This document shows, piece after piece, positions 6,160 to 10,620 of a stretch of 10,620 bases of DNA. The stretch is taken from assembly GCA_019242065.1 (NCBI GenBank), contig JAFAWJ010000394.1:1-10620 (forward strand). Reading direction: 5' to 3'. The notes under the pieces were generated by a model. The model had not been told where the DNA came from. It worked only from the letters and a program-made list of their open reading frames with translations, and ran no database searches. A program made the translations under genes and the position numbers. How positions within the stretch are numbered: position 1 is the stretch's first letter; the number at the start of each line of letters is the position of its first letter. This stretch comes from Chloroflexota bacterium (lineage in GTDB: Bacteria > Chloroflexota > UBA6077 > CF-72).

Positions 6160-7848
6160 TCAACCAAGCCAGGCGTTGGTCCAGTCCACGCCCTGGTGTC
6201 GCGTGAAGCGGAGCCCGTGGACATTCGTGTTGGTCAGCATGAGCGAAGGTGACGCGCAGAGCACCATCACGAACGACTGATCCAACAGATAGTCATTCAA
6301 CTGGCTGAGCTGCAGCTTCAATTGTCCCGCGTCGGTCGTCACGCTGGCGCTTTGCACCAGCGCGGTGTACTGGTCGTCCTTGAAGCCGGTCTGACTGGCC
6401 GAGTAGCTCCACCAGGCGCTCATAGTTGGCAGCGTCGGCGGTTGCAGTTGCGCGTAGGCCGATTGTGCAACGTTCAGGCCCCACCCTTTGAAGCTTGCCG
6501 TGGTCGCTCGCCATGCTGCCAGGTCCATTGGCTTGATGGCGACATTCACGCCGATGCTCGCAAGGTCTGATTGGACAATTTGCGCGATGCTAGCCTGCTC
6601 GCTGTTCCCGTTGGCGAGAATGAAGTCCAAGGCGAGGTTCGAGACACCCGCCTGCTGGAACAAGGACTTTGCCTTGTCCAGGTCGAACGTGTAGTAGGCG
6701 TCCTTCGCAGCGTCGTACGCCGGTGACTGCGGTGGCCACGGAAGATCCTTAGGCCCGCCGTTGATGCCATGGTAGATAGAGTCGGTGATCCGCTGGCGGT
6801 TGATCGACCAGTTCAATGCCTGGCGGACCAGCTTGTTGTCGGTAGGGGCCTGCTGCGCATCGGCGGCAATCAACGCGTACGCGCCGGTACCCGCGTCCTT
6901 CCAGAGCTGATAATTCGGATCGTTGCCGAGATTGACCGCGTCGACGATGGCCGGCGTGTCGACGGCATCGACGCTTTTGGCCTGCAACTGCACAATCATG
7001 GCGGCCTGATCGCGCACGACAGGTACCTGGAGCTCCTCCAGGTACGGCCGTCCATTCATCCAGTAGTTCGGGTTCTTCGGAAACGTGATGTGGTCACCCT
7101 GGACCCACTCACCGAACTTGAACGGGCCGGTGCCGATGGGCGTCTGTGGCGCCGCCGAGCCCTGAACCGTCTGGGAATCCAGGATGTTGAAAAACTCGAA
7201 GAAGTCGAACGCACCAGGGCGCGGCTGATCGGATGTCAGTACGACGGTGTACTGATCCGGTGTGTCGATGCGCGTCCACCACTGGGCGAGCGGTGCAAGC
7301 TGCCCCACGCCAACCTTCGGATCCTGCGCGCGCAGGACGTTCCACTGGATATCCGCGCTCGTCAACTCTCGACCACTATGATATTGGACGCCTTTGCGCA
7401 GATGGAGGGTGATCTGCTTGTAATCGCTGCTAAGGTCCCAGCTCTCCGCAAGGCGAGGTTGGGGCTGACCCTGGGTGTCATACTCCGTGAGCCGGTCATA
7501 GACCTGCCACAGGGTGTCAATCGCGGGCGGGATGCCGAGCTGGCCTTCGAGTGACGTCAGGTCAGACGAAACTGCGAGGCGCAGGGTACCGCCGCTGGTA
7601 GGGGCTGGAGTGAGCGCGCTACCAGCGGCCGATTGTGACGATCCTGCGGTTGTGTTCGTGGCCAGGCTCGTCGGCGAGCCGGTCGGCTGGCCTGGCGCAG
7701 TCGGTGAGGGCTGAGCCGCGGGCGCGCAAGCGGCGAGCAACGCCGTGCCTGCGCCGATGGTGATCAGATGTAAGGCTGCGCGGCGAGTCGTCACGGGTGC
7801 ACGTTGAAGTGGTGAACTCGAATGGGCATTGGCTCGGACCACTAGCAT
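6160..7848 (-). CDS. Peptide/nickel-type ABC transporter substrate-binding lipoprotein
   Basis: This 562-residue protein belongs to the solute-binding family 5 (SBP_bac_5), which captures oligopeptides or other small ligands outside the membrane for an ABC importer. The leader has a twin-arginine pair (TTRRAALHL, Arg22-23), a hydrophobic core and the lipobox LLAAC with Cys41, so export is probably by Tat with lipid attachment. Residues 42-85 are a Pro/Ser/Thr/Ala-rich tether. The binding domain begins at GGTLRLAVSSD (about 86) and shows LTEYD, PRLAESWDLSSDYKQITLHL, RKGVQYHSGRELTSADIQW, GTGPFKFGEW, VRQALNWSINRQRI and later FDLDKAKSLFQQAG. It runs to a TGA with normal family length. ATG 7848 is chosen over the GTG at 7872 because GGGAGAGG lies just before it. 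No permease or ATPase gene is adjacent, so it is an orphan within this window. Ligand is unknown. Confidence 0.92.
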   Translation of the reverse strand: MLVVRANAHSSSPLQRAPVTTRRAALHLITIGAGTALLAACAPAAQPSPTAPGQPTGSPTSLATNTTAGSSQSAAGSALTPAPTSGGTLRLAVSSDLTSLEGQLGIPPAIDTLWQVYDRLTEYDTQGQPQPRLAESWDLSSDYKQITLHLRKGVQYHSGRELTSADIQWNVLRAQDPKVGVGQLAPLAQWWTRIDTPDQYTVVLTSDQPRPGAFDFFEFFNILDSQTVQGSAAPQTPIGTGPFKFGEWVQGDHITFPKNPNYWMNGRPYLEELQVPVVRDQAAMIVQLQAKSVDAVDTPAIVDAVNLGNDPNYQLWKDAGTGAYALIAADAQQAPTDNKLVRQALNWSINRQRITDSIYHGINGGPKDLPWPPQSPAYDAAKDAYYTFDLDKAKSLFQQAGVSNLALDFILANGNSEQASIAQIVQSDLASIGVNVAIKPMDLAAWRATTASFKGWGLNVAQSAYAQLQPPTLPTMSAWWSYSASQTGFKDDQYTALVQSASVTTDAGQLKLQLSQLNDYLLDQSFVMVLCASPSLMLTNTNVHGLRFTRHQGVDWTNAWLG

Positions 7849-7852
7849 GCTA

Positions 7853-7860
7853 CCTCTCCC
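7853..7860 (-). promoter_or_regulatory. Shine-Dalgarno deciding the binding-protein start
   Basis: GGGAGAGG lies 4 bases before ATG 7848 and falls inside the 8-codon extension that an upstream GTG at 7872 would add. This argues strongly for the ATG as the true start. Confidence 0.75.
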
Positions 7861-8670
7861 GTCGTTCGCCACCTGACGCCGCTGACGTACTCCGTAACGG
7901 CACGGCCAATCTGGCGATCGCCGACAGGCTGCGTGCTGCCGGAGGCCGCGGGGCCGCTCGCTGGATCGTCAGTCGCGATGCTCTCATTGAGTTGCACGAT
8001 CGCCTGTATCGCGAGCCGCTCGACGTTTACGTGTCACGCGAGTTCACGTACACACGACACGTGACAGTCGGCGACTGACGGGGGACGTAGCGTTCCGCGC
8101 CGGGCTCAAGTTGGCACCGCGGCATTGATGGCCGCAGAGGATCCGAGCGGTGGAGAGTGCAGTCGGCGGAGCGACGGGGTTCTTCATGTCATGCCAGGTT
8201 CAGCCAAGCAACAGACAGCCGGCCGTGCTGGGCCCCAACGACTGCGAGACATCCGGACAATCCTGCATCGCCGTCATGGGTGCCCATACCTTTTGTGGTG
8301 GGCAGCGTATTGACGGGATCCCCAAACCCCGCGTTCCGGGCGCTATGAGCGCTTAAGCGCTGCCGAAGGATGGCCGGGCTCCTCCTCCCACAGCATGTGA
8401 CAACGCTGGCACGTATCGCACGAGCAGGTCACCGACCACAACGCTGCTATCTATTCCAGCGTCGATCATCGCGTCCGCGAGATTGAAAGTTAAGGTTGTG
8501 GAGGCCTCAACTCAGATTACAACGCGGCACGAGTCGCGGCCGGTCAAACCAAGTCGCGACTCGTGCAGGCGAATCGGGCCCGGCGGGTTCGAGTGAGGCG
8601 ACCCAGATCGGCGTGACAGGTCGGCCAGCACGAAGTGATAGGCCCGTGGCTCACGCTCACGCAAGTTGTT
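7861..8670. other. About 800 bases with no recognised gene
   Basis: This stretch lies between the start of the binding-protein gene and the end of the fur-like gene, so it should hold the binding-protein promoter and the katG-fur transcript end. I see no convincing -35/-10 pair and no U-tailed terminator. A plus-strand ORF (7797-8078, 93 codons) has plausible protein composition in its second half, including DALIELHDRLYREPL, but I do not recognise it, and its first part overlaps the binding-protein gene. Short overlapping frames at 8125-8356 look like noise. A perfect 14-base palindrome occurs at 8348-8361 and a strong inverted repeat at 8527-8566. By analogy with the neighbouring graveyard it may hold dead genes. 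Confidence 0.5.
8527..8566. repeat. Perfect 12-bp inverted repeat, 16-base spacer
   Basis: The left arm GCACGAGTCGCG (8527-8538) is the exact reverse complement of CGCGACTCGTGC (8555-8566). It lies about 105 bases beyond the stop of the fur-like gene, in the direction of its transcription. It could form a GC-rich RNA hairpin ending the katG-fur transcript, but no U-run follows the stem on the minus strand. Alternatives are an mRNA-stabilising hairpin or a regulator binding site. Confidence 0.6.
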
Positions 8671-9204
8671 TCACTGGGGAACGGAAGCGGCACATTGCTC
8701 GCACACGCCGTAGACGTCCAGGCGCTGTCCGTCCGGAGCAAAGCCCGCCGCGCGCGACACGTGCAGGAGCATCGCGTCTAGTTGCTCCCGCACGAAATCC
8801 ACATCCTGAATATCGCCACACACACGGCAAACCAGGTTGGCATGTGGTCTCACATTCGCGTCGAAGCGTGTCGCATTTGAGAATGGAACCTCCGTCACAA
8901 GTCCACGCTCCGTAAGCGCCCACAGTGTGTTGTAGATCGTCTGTAGTCCGATGGTTGGGTACCGACGACGGACTGCCGCGTACACCTCTGCCACGGTGGG
9001 ATGGCTGCGCGCGAAAATCTCTTCCACGACCGCCAAGCGTTGCGGCGTGCAGCGCAAACCAGACTGACGCAGGATGGAGAGCGCCGCGGTCGTGTCGGTG
9101 CCGCGGCGCTCGCGAGGCGCGCCGGTTCGCCTCCGTGCAGTTGCGGCGGCACGGGCGCGGGGCTCTCCCCGTGGTGGATGGGCTGCCGTGTGCGCGTGAG
9201 GCAT
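8671..9204 (-). CDS. Fur family regulator, PerR-like
   Basis: This 177-residue metal-dependent repressor probably senses peroxide or iron and controls katG. An unusual Arg/Ala/Pro-rich N-terminal extension of about 35 residues precedes the winged-helix DNA-binding domain (LRCTPQRLAVVEEI, SHPTVAEVYAAVRRRYP, GLQTIYNTLWALTERGLV). The C-terminal metal-binding and dimerisation domain contains RFDANVRPHANLVC. The structural zinc cysteines are present as CRVC (126, 129) and CEQC (168, 171). Against B. subtilis PerR, His37, Asp85, His91 and Asp104 match His68, Asp115, His121 and Asp134, but the His93 position is Asn123. ATG 9204 is the only usable start before the first domain; longer frames run inside katG. 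The gene follows katG after 5 bases (TAG, CTCAA, ATG) with no clear Shine-Dalgarno, so translation is probably coupled to katG. Confidence 0.9.
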   Translation of the reverse strand: MPHAHTAAHPPRGEPRARAAATARRRTGAPRERRGTDTTAALSILRQSGLRCTPQRLAVVEEIFARSHPTVAEVYAAVRRRYPTIGLQTIYNTLWALTERGLVTEVPFSNATRFDANVRPHANLVCRVCGDIQDVDFVREQLDAMLLHVSRAAGFAPDGQRLDVYGVCEQCAASVPQ

Positions 9205-9209
9205 TTGAG

Positions 9210-10620
9210 CTAGTCGGCCGCGACCGCCGAGCGCGCCGACGCGGTGCGGGGTGACCGACCAAGATCGTAGCGATCCAGGTTCATCACCTTGTTCCATGCG
9301 GCGACAAAGTCGCGCACGAACTTCTCCTTCCAGGCGTCGCTGGCGTAAACCTCCGCCAGAGCCCGCAGCTGAGAATTCGAGCCGAACACCAGGTCGACAC
9401 TGGTGGCGGTCCACCTGGCCTCGCCGGTGACCCGATCCCGGCCTTCGTAGACGTGCTCGCCGGACGGGGACCACTCGGTACGCATATCCAGCAAATTGAC
9501 GAAGAAGTCGTTTGACAGCGTCTCGGTCTTGTCGGTGAATACCCCGTGCTTTGACTGGTCGACGTTGGTGTTCAGGACGCGCATGCCGCCGATGAGCGCC
9601 GTCATCTCTGGCGCGGTCAGCTTCAGCATGAAGGCGCGTTCCAGCAATTTGGATTCGGGCGAGACCGCGTTGCCCGCGCCATAGTAGTTGCGGAAGCCAT
9701 CCGCGGTCGGCTCGAGGACCTCGAAGGACTCGACGTCAGTTTGCTCCTGGGACGCGTCCGTGCGACCAGGTGCGAACGGCACAGTGATGCTGAACCCGGC
9801 ATTCCTCGCCGCGCGTTCGACACCCGCGCAGCCGCCGAGCACGATCACGTCGGCCAGCGAGACCTTCTTGCCGCCCGCCTGCGACTGGTTGAAGTCACGC
9901 TGCACCTGCTCCAACGTCTGCAGCACCTTGCCCAACTCGGCCGGTTCGTTGGCCGCCCAGTCCTTTTGCGGCGCCAGGTGGATCCGCGCACCGTTGGCGC
10001 CACCGCGCTTGTCGGTGCCGCGGAAGGTTACCGCCGCCTTCCAGGCGGTCGACACCAGCTGGGAGATCGACAATCCTGAGGCGAGGAGCTTGTCCTTCAG
10101 CGCGGTAATGTCCTGCTGGCCGATCAACTCGTGATCGGCAGGCGGCACCGGGTCCTGCCAGATCTGCGGGGCAGCCACCCACGGGCCGAGATAACGCGAG
10201 AGCGGGCCCATGTCGCGGTGAAGCAGCTTGTACCAGGCGCGAGCGAACGCGTCGGCCAGCTCGTCGGGGTGCTCGTACCAGCGCCTCGCAATCGGTCCGT
10301 AGATCGGATCGACCTTGAGTGCCAGGTCGGTCGTCAGCATCGTCGGCGCGTGCCGCTTGGAGGCGTCGAACGGATCCGGCACCGTGCCCTGCGCTTCAGG
10401 GTTCTTCGGCGTCCACTGCTTGGCTCCGCCAGGGCTGGTCGTCAGCTCCCAGTCGTACTTGAACAGGTTCTCGAGGAAGCCGTTGTCCCACTTTGTCGGG
10501 TTGTCGGTCCAGATACCTTCGAGGCCGCTGGTGACGGTGACGCCGTTGTTGCCGTGCTCGTAGCTGTTCTTCCAACCGAGGCCTTGCTGCTCGATAGGCG
10601 CGCCCTCGGGCTCCCGGCCG
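9210..10620 (-). CDS. katG: Catalase-peroxidase, C-terminal two-thirds (start outside window)
   Basis: The frame is open from the window edge ([16 protein letters not shown]) to TAG 9212-9210, giving 469 residues of a roughly 730-residue haem enzyme. KatG destroys hydrogen peroxide by catalase and peroxidase activity. Residues equivalent to M. tuberculosis Ser315 and Trp321 are in TSGLEGIWT (codons at 10527-10529 and 10509-10511), Asp381 in [14 protein letters not shown], and Arg418 in LHRDMG. Other family motifs are [62 protein letters not shown] and [14 protein letters not shown]. The proximal His, distal Arg-Trp-His and the Met-Tyr-Trp adduct would lie just off the edge. The GTG at 10382 is not the start, because conserved sequence continues upstream in the same frame. 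The gene heads a katG-fur pair and is likely repressed by the downstream regulator. Confidence 0.97.
   Translation of the reverse strand, partial: GREPEGAPIEQQGLGWKNSYEHGNNGVTVTSGLEGIWTDNPTKWDNGFLENLFKYDWELTTSPGGAKQWTPKNPEAQGTVPDPFDASKRHAPTMLTTDLALKVDPIYGPIARRWYEHPDELADAFARAWYKLLHRDMGPLSRYLGPWVAAPQIWQDPVPPADHELIGQQDITALKDKLLASGLSISQLVSTAWKAAVTFRGTDKRGGANGARIHLAPQKDWAANEPAELGKVLQTLEQVQRDFNQSQAGGKKVSLADVIVLGGCAGVERAARNAGFSITVPFAPGRTDASQEQTDVESFEVLEPTADGFRNYYGAGNAVSPESKLLERAFMLKLTAPEMTALIGGMRVLNTNVDQSKHGVFTDKTETLSNDFFVNLLDMRTEWSPSGEHVYEGRDRVTGEARWTATSVDLVFGSNSQLRALAEVYASDAWKEKFVRDFVAAWNKVMNLDRYDLGRSPRTASARSAVAAD

Noticed and set aside
6769..7554. Plus-strand ORF of 261 codons
   Set aside because: Antisense shadow of the peptide-binding protein; no recognisable domain.
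8348..8361. 14-base perfect palindrome AGCGCTTAAGCGCT
   Set aside because: About one such palindrome is expected by chance in a window this long, and it has no supporting context.
8586..8594. GGTTCGAGT resembling a tRNA T-loop
   Set aside because: The flanks do not pair into a T-stem and no cloverleaf could be drawn around it.
8671..9474. Fur-like gene starting at 9474 (267 codons)
   Set aside because: The extra 90 codons lie inside katG in another frame and resemble no protein. ATG 9204, just after the katG stop, is the sensible start.
9210..10382. katG as a 390-codon gene starting at GTG 10382
   Set aside because: Conserved catalase-peroxidase sequence continues upstream in the same frame to the window edge, so the GTG is an internal Val.
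1..10620. CRISPR array, IS element, transposase, integrase or phage genes
   Set aside because: No regularly spaced repeats, terminal inverted repeats with a transposase, or phage-type proteins were found in any frame.

Overview
The window is high-GC DNA from a free-living bacterium. The strongest lineage hint is the lipoprotein style of the peptide-binding protein: a twin-arginine leader, an LLAAC lipobox, then a long Pro/Ser/Thr/Ala linker. Together with the trehalase-type GH15 enzyme and the cytochrome b561-molybdopterin fusion, this suggests Chloroflexota (Thermomicrobia-like). That is inference; there is no rRNA or marker gene here to settle it. All intact genes lie on the minus strand.

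Left block (positions 3722 down to 1) is a tightly packed operon. It encodes an NDH-2-like NAD(P)/FAD oxidoreductase, a GH15 glucoamylase/trehalase-type hydrolase, a short-chain dehydrogenase now broken into four reading-frame segments, and the first 13 codons of a further FAD/NAD-binding oxidoreductase that runs off the edge. The first two junctions are TGATG stop/start overlaps, each with a Shine-Dalgarno sequence inside the 3' end of the upstream gene. A plausible theme is glucan or trehalose cleavage to glucose, glucose oxidation, and re-oxidation of the reduced carriers.

Middle block (3759-6159) is a gene graveyard. A fused cytochrome b561/molybdopterin oxidoreductase (minus), the C-terminus of a CocE/NonD-type hydrolase (minus) and an aldo/keto reductase (plus) are each recognisable only as pieces. 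The pieces are separated by frame changes and missing segments. The SDR in the left block shows the same style of decay. About 450 bases after the aldo/keto reductase remnant contain nothing I recognise.

Right block. An intact family-5 peptide ABC transporter substrate-binding lipoprotein (6160-7848) stands alone without permease or ATPase genes. About 820 bases without a recognised gene follow, holding one unassigned 93-codon ORF and a perfect 12-bp inverted repeat. Last comes an oxidative-stress pair: katG (catalase-peroxidase, C-terminal two-thirds in the window) followed after 5 bases by a PerR-like Fur family regulator.

I do not see a new defence or mobile system, a CRISPR array, an IS element or an RNA gene. 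The most unusual features are the shared deletion-type decay of four unrelated genes among intact ones, the coupled operon architecture, and ligand or motif substitutions in the NDH-2-like protein and the Fur protein.
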